Under the pieces are notes generated by a model. The model was not told where the DNA came from and did not search any database. It worked only from the letters and a program-made list of their open reading frames with translations. A stretch of DNA of 41,057 nucleotides. Source: Xanthobacteraceae bacterium (GTDB taxonomy: Bacteria > Pseudomonadota > Alphaproteobacteria > Rhizobiales > Xanthobacteraceae). Where the stretch lies: NCBI GenBank assembly GCA_019746135.1, contig JAIESI010000014.1, positions 1 to 41,057 of the forward strand, written 5' to 3'. Below, piece by piece: positions 24,994 to 33,766 of the stretch (the stretch's first letter is position 1; the number at the start of each line of letters is the position of its first letter). The translations under genes were made by a program, and so were the position numbers.

Positions 24994-25821
24994 ATGAAGG
25001 CGCGGATAGCGGTCTCAATTGCCGCCACGGTCGGCTGCGTGGGCCTGATCGCGGGCGCAGCCTATGCGGTGACCGTCCTGGAATGGGTCATGCCGGCCTC
25101 CAACCTGCAGCTCGGCTACGCTGCGGCGCTGGATTATTCCATCAAGACTGCGGATCCGAGCGCGCTCGACGCCCAGGCGAAGGCCATGCATGGGCCCGAG
25201 GCCGAAGCGATCGATGATTCCGAAACTGGCGCCGGTGTTCGCGTCGGCGGCAACGTCGTCGAGCCGCCGCCGATGGCCCGCAAGATCACGAGCGTCTACG
25301 GTTTGTTTACCGTAAGCGACGGCAAGTCGATCCAGCGGTTTCCGTATTCGATCGTCCCCGACATGTTCGATCGCGACCAGCGCGAGCCGGTGACGCACGA
25401 GCGGCTCAGGCGTTTCCATTCCCGCGCGCCGGCCTATTTCGACTACGCCGACAGCGACTGGAAGCTCGAAGGCTGCAAGAGCTTTCTCACGCCGAGCACC
25501 GGCATCTCGTCCGTCGACGTGCGGCTGCGGCTTGGCAGCAGCGACGTCTGCATCGTGCGCTGGCTGAAGGAGCCGCAGGCGACCATGCTGATCGGCGGCG
25601 TCGTCGCCGACGGCGGCCGGTGGATGCGCCATCTCATCACCCCGATCTGCCGGCTGATGTCGAGCGGCTGGCTCGAGGAGCTGGCCGGGCAGGGCGGCAA
25701 GGCCGATTATGTCGCCTGTGCGCTGATCTTCGACCCGGAGCGGCCGGCGGGCGGGCCGCGCGATGTCATGGACCGCCGGGTCTATCAGGTGACCGACAAG
25801 GGACTTGCGGTCATCCGCTGA
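24994..25821 (+). CDS. Membrane-anchored protein of unknown family (paralogue of 31066-31896)
   Basis: 275 residues from the ATG at 24994 (GGAG upstream; a longer frame begins at 24919). One N-terminal hydrophobic segment (about 4-26) serves as anchor or signal; the rest is probably periplasmic. I do not recognise a named family. It clearly resembles the protein at 31066-31896: both have a KITSVYGLF / KISDVVGLF strand, YPER- or YFDYADSDW followed by cysteine, VCIVRW / ACMVSW, QATMLI / PATMLV, ITPICR / TKWLCR and YVACALI / YAACVLA. Four cysteines align, consistent with two disulfides. Follows the ATP12 gene by 80 bases. Confidence 0.8.
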   Translation: MKARIAVSIAATVGCVGLIAGAAYAVTVLEWVMPASNLQLGYAAALDYSIKTADPSALDAQAKAMHGPEAEAIDDSETGAGVRVGGNVVEPPPMARKITSVYGLFTVSDGKSIQRFPYSIVPDMFDRDQREPVTHERLRRFHSRAPAYFDYADSDWKLEGCKSFLTPSTGISSVDVRLRLGSSDVCIVRWLKEPQATMLIGGVVADGGRWMRHLITPICRLMSSGWLEELAGQGGKADYVACALIFDPERPAGGPRDVMDRRVYQVTDKGLAVIR

Positions 25822-26132
25822 CACCTCGGCCGTCATTCCCGGGCGCTCGCGACACCAGCGCGCTTACGCGCGTCTTTGTCGCGCTGCGGAGCGGGCCCGC
25901 AATGACGGAGGCTACGACGCCATGAACCCCGGCCGCGCCCGGGGCGACCAAGCCAATGAAACCTCAGGGAGGCATCATCTCACAGCGCGTGGCTGTGATT
26001 TCCGCGCTGCTGTCCGGCCGCAAGCCGCGACCCTTCATGCATCACTTCAAGAGATGTTTTCGCTGTTTGCTCCGCGGGTTGGCTGGCAGAGTTTCCTTGG
26101 CACCTCACCCTCTCACCAAAGCGATTTGAGCC
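25822..26132. other. Gene-free stretch holding a palindromic repeat
   Basis: 311 bases between the unknown-family gene and the DUF898 gene. Most of its first third is the repeat at 25831-25907. The remainder shows only frames with no family resemblance and no well-placed start. The promoter of the DUF898 gene is presumably in the last 100 bases, but no clear -35/-10 pair was found. Confidence 0.4.
25831..25907. repeat. Short palindromic repeat with the shared double-hairpin core
   Basis: Ends CGTCATT and AATGACG are inverted. The interior core 25854-25889 matches the cores at 15464-15499 and 28791-28826 with a few changes (ACCAGCGCGCTTACGCGCG then TCTTTGTCGCGCTGCGG). The core folds as two small hairpins, GCGCGYTTACGCGC and the following CG-rich arm. 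Confidence 0.8.
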
Positions 26133-27407
26133 ATGAACGACGTGACGGTTCCCAAGCTCCCGCTCGCTCCCCAGCTTGTCCCGGTGGCGTTGCCGCAGGC
26201 CTTGGCAGCGCCGGCGCCCGCCGACGCCCGCGTGGCGTTTGCCGGTGACCGGCCCGCGTTCCGCCGCCTCGTCCTGCGCGGCGCGCTCCTCGAATTCGTC
26301 ACCGCCGGCTTCTACCGCTTCTGGCTTGCGACCGACATGCGGCGGCAGCTGTGGTCGCGCACCGCGGTGGATGGCGACGCGCCGGAATATGTCGGCACCG
26401 CAAAGCAGTTGCTGGTCGGCTTCCTGGTCGCGATGGCGATCCTCGTGCCGATCTACGTGGGCTATTTTCTGCTTGGTCTGGAAGCGGAGCGGCTGCAGGC
26501 TTTCGCCAGCATCCCGCTCGCGCTGTTCTACTACGTCTTTCTCCAGTTCGCGATCTACCGCTCGCGCCGCTACCGCCTGACGCGGACGGTGTGGCGCGGC
26601 GTCCGCTTCTCGATGACCGGGTCGGGCCTGAGCTACGCCTGGCGCGTCGGCCTTTGGACCGTGCTGGTCTTCGTCAGCCTGGGCCTCGCGCTGCCGTGGC
26701 GGCAGGCGGCGCTCGAGCAGTTCAAGATGCGCTACACGTCCTATGGAAATCTCGAGGGCCGTTTCGAAGGCACCGGCGGCGGCTTGTTCCAGCAGGGCTG
26801 GTGGCTGTGGCTTGTCGGCTGGGGCCTCGTGGCTTTGCCGGCCGTGGCCGTCGTGCGGCATTTTTCGGGTGGCGATGCGGAGCAGGTTGCCGGCGTGATC
26901 GGGCTGGCGTGCTTCGTGCAGGTGGTGGTCGCGCCCTTCATCTACGCTCGCTACAAGTCGATCGAGTGGCGCTGGTGGGGGTCGGGCATCCGCTTTGGCG
27001 AGGTGCGCTTCTCTTCGGATATGCGTCCCGGCGTGTTCGTCGGCCTCTACTGGAAGGTGATCGGCTGGAGCATCCTGCTGTTGCTGGCGCTGGCGATCTG
27101 GATGGGTGCCACGCTCGGTATCGGCTTTTCGCTGATCGGCGGTGACGGCTCGGTGGAGCAGAAGATGCTGACGCTCAGCCAGCACTGGGGCGTCATGACC
27201 GCGGCGGCGGTGGGCTATGTCGCCTTCATCCTCGGCTTCTGGGCGGTGATGCGCATCTACCTGATCCATGATGTGTGGCAGCGCGTGGCGCAGTCCGTGA
27301 CGGTGCACAATCTCGCCGCCGCAGGCGAGGTCGCGGCCCGGCAGGGCGAACTGGCCGGCGCGGTCGGCGAAGGTCTTGCCGGCAGCCTCGACGTGGTCGG
27401 GTTCTAG
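26133..27407 (+). CDS. DUF898 (YjgN-like) multi-pass membrane protein
   Basis: 424 residues with about eight hydrophobic segments, one of the polytopic inner-membrane proteins of the DUF898/YjgN family. Typical signs are the LRGALLEFVTAGFYRFW segment (about 49-65), RSRRYRLTRTVWRGVRFSMTGS (about 142-163), a second repeat-like RYKSIEWRWWGSGIRFGEVRFS, and aromatic-rich helices. Biochemical function is unknown. An M48 metalloprotease gene follows, and the pair recurs in other proteobacteria, suggesting joint work at the membrane. The stop codon TAG is part of the RIME-like repeat that begins here. Confidence 0.88.
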   Translation: MNDVTVPKLPLAPQLVPVALPQALAAPAPADARVAFAGDRPAFRRLVLRGALLEFVTAGFYRFWLATDMRRQLWSRTAVDGDAPEYVGTAKQLLVGFLVAMAILVPIYVGYFLLGLEAERLQAFASIPLALFYYVFLQFAIYRSRRYRLTRTVWRGVRFSMTGSGLSYAWRVGLWTVLVFVSLGLALPWRQAALEQFKMRYTSYGNLEGRFEGTGGGLFQQGWWLWLVGWGLVALPAVAVVRHFSGGDAEQVAGVIGLACFVQVVVAPFIYARYKSIEWRWWGSGIRFGEVRFSSDMRPGVFVGLYWKVIGWSILLLLALAIWMGATLGIGFSLIGGDGSVEQKMLTLSQHWGVMTAAAVGYVAFILGFWAVMRIYLIHDVWQRVAQSVTVHNLAAAGEVAARQGELAGAVGEGLAGSLDVVGF

Positions 27408-27543
27408 GGCATGATCCCGAAAAAGCCTGCCCCGGACTTGATCCGGGGTGTTAAGCGGTTTTCGGAAAAGATCATGCCCAGGCAAGAGGGCATGATCCCG
27501 AAAAGTGTGAAGCGGTTTTCGGAAAAGATCATGCCCAGGCAAG
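27407..27543. repeat. Tandem RIME-like units, one with a nested palindrome
   Basis: Two units (27407-27486 and 27487-27543) each read GGGCATGATCCCGAAAA...GGAAAAGATCATGCCC then AGGCAAG. They are variants of the half-element in 8152-8255 and 40878-40981. Unit 1 has GTGTG replaced by an insertion carrying the palindrome CCCCGGA-CTTGA-TCCGGGG (27430-27448), itself a common alphaproteobacterial motif, so one repeat is nested in another. Confidence 0.85.
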
Positions 27544-27560
27544 CAAAAGGACGAGCGACG

Positions 27561-27589
27561 GGTCTGATTCAACGAAGGTGAATCAGACC
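27561..27589 (+). other. 11-bp hairpin upstream of the M48 protease gene
   Basis: GGTCTGATTCA and TGAATCAGACC pair perfectly around ACGAAGG. It lies 28 bases before the protease start, after the RIME tandem. No T-run follows, so it is not a terminator; it may be another repeat unit or an mRNA processing site. Confidence 0.6.
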
Positions 27590-27617
27590 CCAGCGGGTGC
27601 GCATGGGGACGACGCCG

Positions 27618-28754
27618 ATGTCGACAGAGCTTGCGACGAAAGGGCCCTTACGGAGCGCAACGGCGGCACCCGCCGTTGCCGAGGTGAGGGAGCCCGCGCA
27701 CCCGGCGGTCTATTTCGACGGCCGCACCAACAGGAAGCGCAGCGTCAAGCTGAGCTTCACGGGCGGCGTCGACATCATCGAGCAGGACACGATCCTCGAC
27801 GTCTGGTCGTTTGGCGACGTCCGCCGGGCCGATGGCCCGCCGAATGTCATGCGGCTGAGCTGCGTGGCCGCGCTGCCGCTGGCGCGGCTCGAGATTTCCG
27901 ATCCGGCGACGCAGACCCTCGTTGCCGAGCACTGCAAGGCGCTCGACGCCGCGGGCCTCGGCCAGGTCAGGACCGGAAAGATCGTCCTGTGGTCGCTCGC
28001 CGCGGTCTGCTCGATCGTCGGTCTGGCCTGGTTCGGCATTCCCCATGTCGCCGACCGGCTCGCGCCCTATGTGCCGATGGCATTCGAGAAGCGCATCGGC
28101 GAGATGGCGGACGGACAGATCCGCGGCTTGCTCGGCGGCAAGGAATGCACCGGCGCTGCGGGGCAGGCGGCGTTCAGGGAGCTGGTCGAAAAGCTCCGGA
28201 CCGCGGGCAATCTGGAAATTCCGCTCGACGCGCATGTCTTGTCGTCCGGCATGGCGAATGCCTTCGCGCTGCCCGGCGGCCGCATCTATCTGCTGGACGG
28301 GCTGCTGCAGAAGGCGAGAAGCCCCGACGAGATCGCCGGCATCCTGGCCCACGAGCTCGGCCACGTGCGGCACCGCGACAGCATGCGGCAGATGATCCAG
28401 ACCGGCGGCACCTCGTTCCTGTTCGGCCTCCTGTTCGGCGACGTCAGCGGCGCGGGCGCGGTGATCTTCATCAGTCGCTCGATGCTCGACGCCTCCTATT
28501 CGCGCGACGCCGAGCGCGGCGCCGACGCGTTTGCGATCGACACGATGCAGAGGCTCGGCCGCTCGCCGGTGCCGGCGGGCGCGCTCCTGTTCCGCGTCAC
28601 CGGCGCGCAGGCCAACAAGAGCATCAGCATTCTCTCCAGCCATCCTTTGACCGAGGAGCGGCTCGAGACCATGAAAAAGGCCGACCGCACGCCGATCGGC
28701 CCGGAGCTGCTCACCGCGGCGCAATGGACCGCGCTGAAGGACATTTGCAAGTAA
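27618..28754 (+). CDS. M48-family zinc metalloprotease, membrane-anchored
   Basis: 378 residues from the ATG at 27618 (GGGGA about nine bases upstream; in-frame ATG 27603 and GTG 27597 are alternatives). An N-terminal domain of about 120 residues (YFDGRTNRKRSVKLSFTGG, LDVWSFGDVRRADGPP) precedes one hydrophobic span (about 121-141). The peptidase domain has HELGH at 245-249 with a third ligand in SRDAERGADAFA, and HPLTEERLE near the end. M48 enzymes cleave membrane or periplasmic proteins (HtpX/BepA/Oma1 kin). It follows the DUF898 gene and probably acts with it. Confidence 0.9.
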   Translation: MSTELATKGPLRSATAAPAVAEVREPAHPAVYFDGRTNRKRSVKLSFTGGVDIIEQDTILDVWSFGDVRRADGPPNVMRLSCVAALPLARLEISDPATQTLVAEHCKALDAAGLGQVRTGKIVLWSLAAVCSIVGLAWFGIPHVADRLAPYVPMAFEKRIGEMADGQIRGLLGGKECTGAAGQAAFRELVEKLRTAGNLEIPLDAHVLSSGMANAFALPGGRIYLLDGLLQKARSPDEIAGILAHELGHVRHRDSMRQMIQTGGTSFLFGLLFGDVSGAGAVIFISRSMLDASYSRDAERGADAFAIDTMQRLGRSPVPAGALLFRVTGAQANKSISILSSHPLTEERLETMKKADRTPIGPELLTAAQWTALKDICK

Positions 28755-28770
28755 GCCGTGCGACTTGGTT

Positions 28771-28896
28771 GTAGGGTGGGCCAAGGCGCCACCAGCGCGT
28801 TCACGCGCGTCTTCGACGCGCTATGGTGCCGGGCCCGCCAATTCTGCTCCGGCGAAAAGAGGTGGGCACGCCGCTTCGCGGCTTTGCCCACCCTAC
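28771..28896. repeat. MITE-like element with GTAGGGTGGGC termini
   Basis: A 126-base element with perfect 11-base terminal inverted repeats GTAGGGTGGGC / GCCCACCCTAC. It contains the shared core (28791-28826: ACCAGCGCGTTCACGCGCG, then TCTTCGACGCGCTATGG) and the palindromic GCACGCCGCTTCGCGGC region. It has no coding capacity. The same ends recur at 37301-37424. Confidence 0.85.
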
Positions 28897-28963
28897 GCAC
28901 TGCGGGCGAGCACCTCAGGATGACGGATCAGGAGTTCGCCCGTTTCAGCATCGAGGAAGCGTG

Positions 28964-30835
28964 CTACCGCCCCGCCATCTCCGCCATCTCCGCCACCGCC
29001 GCCGCAATCCGCGCGAACACGCCATTCCAGTCGCCCGGTGTGTCCTGCCGGAACAGCCGCATGGTCGGATACCACGGCGTGTCGTCGCGGCCGGTGAGCC
29101 AGCGCCAGTCGGAGATCGCCGGCAGCGCCACGAACACCGGCCGCCCGAGCGCGCCCGCGAGATGCGCGACCGAGGTGTCGCAGGTGACGATCAGGTCGAG
29201 GCTCATCATCAGCGCCGCGGTGTCGAGGAACGCGCCCATGTCGGCATAGTAGCTGTCGCCGGGCTGCTCGATCTTCGCCCCGAACGGCACGAGGCCGATC
29301 TGCGACAGCGCTCCGCCCATCTGCAGCGAGATCAGCCGCGCGCCGGAGATCTCCACCAGCGGCGCGAACGCCGCAAGCGGCACGTCGCGCAGGCGGCTGA
29401 ACCAGACCGGAACCGTGCCGATGCCCCAGTTGATGCCGATGCGGAAGCCTTCGCTGCCAGATCTTTCGCCGCCAAGCCAGGCGCTCCAGGTCTCAACCCG
29501 CGTGGGCTCGGCCTTGAGATAGGGCCCCATGGCCGGAATCGTGTCGGGCCGCACCCCGAGCACGCCCGGCACGCTCATCAACGGCAGCCAGCGCGTCGGA
29601 CGGCCCAAGGAATCGCCATTGACCGGCGGCGCGTCGGCCATCCTCGCAACCGTCACGCCCTCGAGCGTCGACAACAGCCGCTGCATGTTGGCCGGCGCCA
29701 GCAGCGTCACGTCGCGGCCCTGCGCGGCAAGCAGCGGCGCAAACCGCGAAAACTGGATCGTGTCGCCGAGCCCTTGCTCGCAGAGCAGCAGCAGCCGCTC
29801 GCCGGGCGCAGCGTCGCCGCCCCAGCGCGGGTGCGGCAGGGGCTGGTACACCGGCGTCTTCAGCCGGTCGCGGTATTCGTAGTCCTTGAAGCCCGCGTCC
29901 CAGTCGCCCCGGGTGAGGCAGGCGAGCCCTCGGCCGTGATGCGCCTCGGCGAAGTCGGGCTTGGCCTGCAGCGCCCGGTCGTAATCGGCCATGGCGTCGT
30001 CGAGCCGGCCCTGCTGGAAGGCGATGTTGCCGCGGTTGGTGATCGTCTCCACGGAGTTCGGATCGATCGCCAGCGCCTGGTCGATCGCGGCGCGCGCCTC
30101 GTCGAGCCGCCCGAGCTGCTTCAGCACCGCCGCGCGGTTGCTGTGCGCGCCGGCATTGTTGGGGAAAATCGCGATGGCGCGGTCGTAGTCCGCGAGCGCC
30201 TCGGCATGGCGTCCGAGCTTCGACAGCACCTCGGCGCGGTTGTAGAGCGCGGGCGCAAGCTTCGGCATCAGCTCCAGCGCCCGGTTGAGGCTTCGCAGCG
30301 CCTCGTCGAGCCGCCCCAGGTCCGACAGCACGCCGCCATGGTTGCAGAGGTCGGTGGCGTTGTTCTGCCGCAGCTTGATCGCGCGGTTGAGATCCTCGAA
30401 CGCCTCCTGAAAGCGCTTCATCTCCGCGAGCAGCGCGCCGCGGTTGCCGTAGGCGTCGGGAAATGCCGGGTCGGTCTCGATCGCCTGGCCGAACGCCCGC
30501 AGCGCGTCCTCGTCCTGGTTCTGTCGCAGGTGCAGCTGGCCGAGCAGGTTGTAGAGCCGCGCCTGCGGCTTGCCGACCGCGAGCGCGCGGCGGATCACCT
30601 TGGCGCCCTCGGCGAACTGCCCCTCCTGAACCGCCAGCACCGCGACGTAGTAGAGCACGTCGGCGTTGTCCGGGTCCTTCTGCAGCAACGCCACGTAGCG
30701 CTGCATGGCGAGGTCGTGCTTGCCCGCCCGGTGCAGCGCCAGCGCCTCCTGCAGCGGATCGGCGGCGGGCGTGGCGCTGGTCTGGGATATCTTGGTTTCT
30801 GCCGCCTGCGGTCCGGTGTTCTGTGGTCCATTCAT
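28964..30835 (-). CDS. TPR protein with C-terminal glycosyltransferase-like (GT9/GT41-like) domain
   Basis: 623 residues. Roughly nine tetratricopeptide repeats occupy about residues 27-330, with recurring ALRAFGQAIETDPAFPDAYGN, NRAALLKQLGRLDEA and ALAIDPNS units. The C-terminal domain (about 345-620) has GLGDTIQFSRFAPLLAAQG and CDTSVAHLAGALGRPVFVALP, then DWRWLTGRDDTPWYP, motifs of the heptosyltransferase-like and O-GlcNAc-transferase-like fold. Such TPR-GT proteins may glycosylate proteins or cell-surface material. The acceptor is unknown and no surface-polysaccharide genes are adjacent. It is transcribed against its neighbours, 117 bases from the M48-side repeat. Confidence 0.85.
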   Translation of the reverse strand: MNGPQNTGPQAAETKISQTSATPAADPLQEALALHRAGKHDLAMQRYVALLQKDPDNADVLYYVAVLAVQEGQFAEGAKVIRRALAVGKPQARLYNLLGQLHLRQNQDEDALRAFGQAIETDPAFPDAYGNRGALLAEMKRFQEAFEDLNRAIKLRQNNATDLCNHGGVLSDLGRLDEALRSLNRALELMPKLAPALYNRAEVLSKLGRHAEALADYDRAIAIFPNNAGAHSNRAAVLKQLGRLDEARAAIDQALAIDPNSVETITNRGNIAFQQGRLDDAMADYDRALQAKPDFAEAHHGRGLACLTRGDWDAGFKDYEYRDRLKTPVYQPLPHPRWGGDAAPGERLLLLCEQGLGDTIQFSRFAPLLAAQGRDVTLLAPANMQRLLSTLEGVTVARMADAPPVNGDSLGRPTRWLPLMSVPGVLGVRPDTIPAMGPYLKAEPTRVETWSAWLGGERSGSEGFRIGINWGIGTVPVWFSRLRDVPLAAFAPLVEISGARLISLQMGGALSQIGLVPFGAKIEQPGDSYYADMGAFLDTAALMMSLDLIVTCDTSVAHLAGALGRPVFVALPAISDWRWLTGRDDTPWYPTMRLFRQDTPGDWNGVFARIAAAVAEMAEMAGR

Positions 30836-31065
30836 GGGCCGGTGTCATGCCTCAGGCGGCCGGTTCCGGCAACCCGAGCCGGAAACCGCTGGCCCTCATG
30901 TCCGAAGGCCCGTCGGCGGGGGGCGGCGGCCCGCGGAAGGGACGGGAGAGTGCGACCCGACCCGCTTCGGGGCGTCCCGGCCGCGGTGCGGTGCAAAGGA
31001 TTGCAGCTTCGGCCGTCAGGGATTGGTAACGCGGATCGGCCACAAAGGCGCCGAAAGGAGCGCCC

Positions 31066-31896
31066 ATGCGGCTCGTCGTCAAGGCGGTTATCGCGGTGGC
31101 GGCCATCGCGTTGGTCGGCGCTCTGGCCTACGCGATGCTGGTGCGCGATTGGCGTACCGGCCGCTCGGAGCTGGTGGCGCGGCACGCGCTCGGCGTCAAC
31201 GTGTCGGCGTCGCTCATTTCCTACAACGGTCTTCAGGAGGAGATGAAGGCGAAGTACGGCGATCGCGCCCAGGTGCATTTCCAATATCCGCCCGGCCGGA
31301 CCTGGGTCGAGCTCGACGGCAATATCATTTACGACCACACCCAGCAGAAGAAAATCAGTGACGTGGTTGGACTGTTTTCGGTCGGGCCACGCGGCGCATC
31401 GGATGCCGCTGCGTTCCCGTTCCGCATCGCGCTGGAGCAGGACCGGCGGCCCGACCGCAGCCTTGCCCAACAGCTGCGCAATCGCTTCGGCAAAGCCGGC
31501 TATCCGGAGCGTCTGCTTGCGTTCAGCGACAGCGACTGGAGCATCGACCGCTGCGTGCCGCTGCCGCGAGGGCTGGGTCTCGGCCTGCCCGGCGCGTGGC
31601 TGCTGCGGGGCAAGGGCACGGCCTGCATGGTGAGCTGGAAGGGCCTGCAGCCGGCGACGATGCTGGTCAGCGTGAGCCAGGCGGAGGGCGATCCATGGCT
31701 GCGGCCGTTCACGAAATGGCTTTGCCGCCGCATCACCGAGGCCGCGCTGGCTAAGGCCGATCCAGGCGGCCGCGACGGGCCGACCTATGCAGCCTGCGTG
31801 CTGGCCGACCGGCCGCAACGCTCCGGCGCGCAGGAAACGCTGGTGGCGCACGCCTTTTCGGTCGGGCTCTATCATACGCTGACCCGGCTGGATTGA
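31066..31896 (+). CDS. Membrane-anchored protein of unknown family (paralogue of 24994-25821)
   Basis: 276 residues with an N-terminal hydrophobic anchor ([20 protein letters not shown]) and a putative periplasmic body. It shares with the 24994-25821 protein the strand [74 protein letters not shown] and [10 protein letters not shown], with aligned cysteines. The start has GAAAGGAGC upstream. No named family is recognised. The 230 bases before it, after the divergent TPR-glycosyltransferase gene, hold its promoter region but no clear -35/-10 pair. Confidence 0.8.
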   Translation: MRLVVKAVIAVAAIALVGALAYAMLVRDWRTGRSELVARHALGVNVSASLISYNGLQEEMKAKYGDRAQVHFQYPPGRTWVELDGNIIYDHTQQKKISDVVGLFSVGPRGASDAAAFPFRIALEQDRRPDRSLAQQLRNRFGKAGYPERLLAFSDSDWSIDRCVPLPRGLGLGLPGAWLLRGKGTACMVSWKGLQPATMLVSVSQAEGDPWLRPFTKWLCRRITEAALAKADPGGRDGPTYAACVLADRPQRSGAQETLVAHAFSVGLYHTLTRLD

Positions 31897-31970
31897 GCGG
31901 CGCGACGCGCTTTGGGCGCGCCGCAGTTGAGGCGTCCAGTGCCCGCTCGTGCTGCCGAAAACCACCGGCT

Positions 31971-32047
31971 GTCGTACCCCGCGAAAGCGGGGCATCCAGC
32001 GGTCGCAGCGGCTGTAGACTGGATCGCCCGCCTTCGCGGGCGATGAC
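31971..32047. repeat. Palindromic intergenic repeat (three hairpins)
   Basis: GTCGTACCCCGCGAAAGCGGGG then ATCCAG, and later CTGGATCGCCCGCCTTCGCGGGC then GATGAC. The two hairpins CCCCGC-GAAA-GCGGGG (31977-31992) and GCCCGC-CTTC-GCGGGC (32026-32041) have tetraloops, and their flanks CATCCAG / CTGGAT pair with each other. This closed structure lies in the 257-base gap between the unknown-family gene and pccB. Confidence 0.8.
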
Positions 32048-32153
32048 GGCAGGAGTTGGCTCAAAACCCTGGGGCCTTGCAGCTTCGGACCGAGGAACCG
32101 GCGTGGTATGCCTCTTGCCTGAGGTCCAAGAAGAAAAAGGGCATAGGGGTTCG

Positions 32154-33686
32154 ATGAAGGACATCCTCGACAAACTGGAGCAGCGGCGCGAGCAGGCTCG
32201 CCTCGGCGGCGGGGCGGCGCGCATCGAGGCGCAGCACAACCGTGGCAAGCTGACCGCGCGGGAGCGCATCGAGCTGCTGCTCGACAAGGGCTCGTTCGAG
32301 GAGTTCGACATGTTCGTCGAGCATCGCTCGATCGACTTCGGCATGGAGAAGCAGAAGATCCCGGGCGACGGCGTCGTCACCGGCTGGGGCACGGTCAATG
32401 GCCGAACCGTGTTCGTGTTCGCCAAGGACTTCACCGTGTTCGGCGGCTCGCTGTCGGAGACCCACGCGCAGAAGATCATCAAGGTGCAGGACGCCGCGAT
32501 GCGCGCCCGCGCGCCGATCGTCGGCCTGTTCGATGCCGGCGGCGCCCGCATCCAGGAGGGCGTCGCCTCGCTCGGCGGCTACGGCGAGGTGTTCAAGCGG
32601 AACGTGGTCGCCTCGGGCGTGATCCCGCAGATCAGCGTCATCATGGGCCCGTGCGCCGGCGGCGACGTCTATTCGCCGGCCATGACCGATTTTATTTTTA
32701 TGGTTCGCGATACCAGCTACATGTTCGTCACCGGCCCCGACGTGGTGAAGACCGTGACCAACGAGGTGGTGACCGCCGAGGAGCTCGGCGGCGCGAGCGT
32801 GCACACCACCAAGTCGTCGATCGCCGACGGCGCCTACGACAACGACGTCGAATGCCTGCTGCAGATGCGGCGGCTGATCGATTTCCTGCCCGCCAACAAC
32901 GAGGCCGGCGTGCCGGAATGGCCGAGCCACGACGACGTCGGGCGTGTGGACCTTTCTCTCGATACCCTTATTCCGGACAATCCGAACAAGCCCTACGACG
33001 TCAAGGAGCTGATCACCAAGGTGGTGGACGAGGGCGATTTCTTCGAGGTCTCGGAAGCCTTCGCGAAGAACATCGTCACGGGTTTCGGGAGGATCGCCGG
33101 CCGCACCGTGGGCTTTGTCGCCAACCAGCCGATGGTGCTCGCCGGCGTGCTCGACAGCGACGCCTCGCGCAAGGGCGCGCGCTTCGTGCGCTTCTGCGAC
33201 GCGTTCGACATCCCGATCGTGACGTTCGTCGACGTGCCGGGATTCCTGCCCGGCACCGACCAGGAGTATGGCGGCCTGATCAAGCACGGCGCCAAGCTTC
33301 TGTTTGCCTATTCGCAGGCCACGGTGCCGCTCGTCACCATCATCACGCGGAAGGCGTTCGGCGGCGCCTATGACGTGATGGCGAGCAAGCATGTCGGCGG
33401 CGACTTGAACTATGCTTGGCCGACCGCGCAGATCGCGGTGATGGGCGCCAAGGGCGCGGTGGAGATCATCTTCCGCGCCGACATCGGCGATCCGGACAAG
33501 ATCGCGGCGCGGACCAAGGAATACGAGGAGCGCTTCCTGTCACCGTTCATCGCCGCCGAGCGCGGCTATATCGACGATGTGATCATGCCGCATTCGACAC
33601 GGCGGCGGATTGCGCGGGCGCTGGCGATGCTGCGGGGCAAGCAGGTGGAGATGCCGCGAAGGAAGCACGACAATTTGCCGGTGTGA
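32154..33686 (+). CDS. pccB: Acyl-CoA (propionyl-CoA) carboxylase beta subunit
   Basis: Carboxyltransferase subunit moving CO2 from biotin to propionyl-CoA, feeding methylmalonyl-CoA into the TCA cycle. It has 510 residues from the ATG at 32154 (AGGGG upstream), standard for PccB. Landmarks are [36 protein letters not shown], the oxyanion region [25 protein letters not shown] and the C-terminal half with [17 protein letters not shown] and [15 protein letters not shown]. The biotin carboxylase alpha subunit (pccA) is not in the window, so it must be encoded elsewhere. The longer frame from 31893 runs through a repeat and is rejected. Confidence 0.94.
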   Translation: MKDILDKLEQRREQARLGGGAARIEAQHNRGKLTARERIELLLDKGSFEEFDMFVEHRSIDFGMEKQKIPGDGVVTGWGTVNGRTVFVFAKDFTVFGGSLSETHAQKIIKVQDAAMRARAPIVGLFDAGGARIQEGVASLGGYGEVFKRNVVASGVIPQISVIMGPCAGGDVYSPAMTDFIFMVRDTSYMFVTGPDVVKTVTNEVVTAEELGGASVHTTKSSIADGAYDNDVECLLQMRRLIDFLPANNEAGVPEWPSHDDVGRVDLSLDTLIPDNPNKPYDVKELITKVVDEGDFFEVSEAFAKNIVTGFGRIAGRTVGFVANQPMVLAGVLDSDASRKGARFVRFCDAFDIPIVTFVDVPGFLPGTDQEYGGLIKHGAKLLFAYSQATVPLVTIITRKAFGGAYDVMASKHVGGDLNYAWPTAQIAVMGAKGAVEIIFRADIGDPDKIAARTKEYEERFLSPFIAAERGYIDDVIMPHSTRRRIARALAMLRGKQVEMPRRKHDNLPV

Positions 33687-33766
33687 CAAATTACAGCGGT
33701 TCGAATTTGCAATCTGGCGTTGCATGGACGGTGTTAGTACCATGGCCCTCACGGGGAGGAGGGCCA

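Noticed and set aside
31893..32153. N-terminal extension of the carboxylase frame (pccB) to 31893
   Set aside because: The extension runs through a palindromic repeat and lacks similarity; PccB proteins begin at the MKDIL-type start at 32154.
33696..33712. GGTTCGAAT-containing stretch that resembles a tRNA T-arm (possible attachment site of the AT-rich island)
   Set aside because: The flanking bases do not form the five-pair T-stem and no matching direct repeat was found on the other side of the island.
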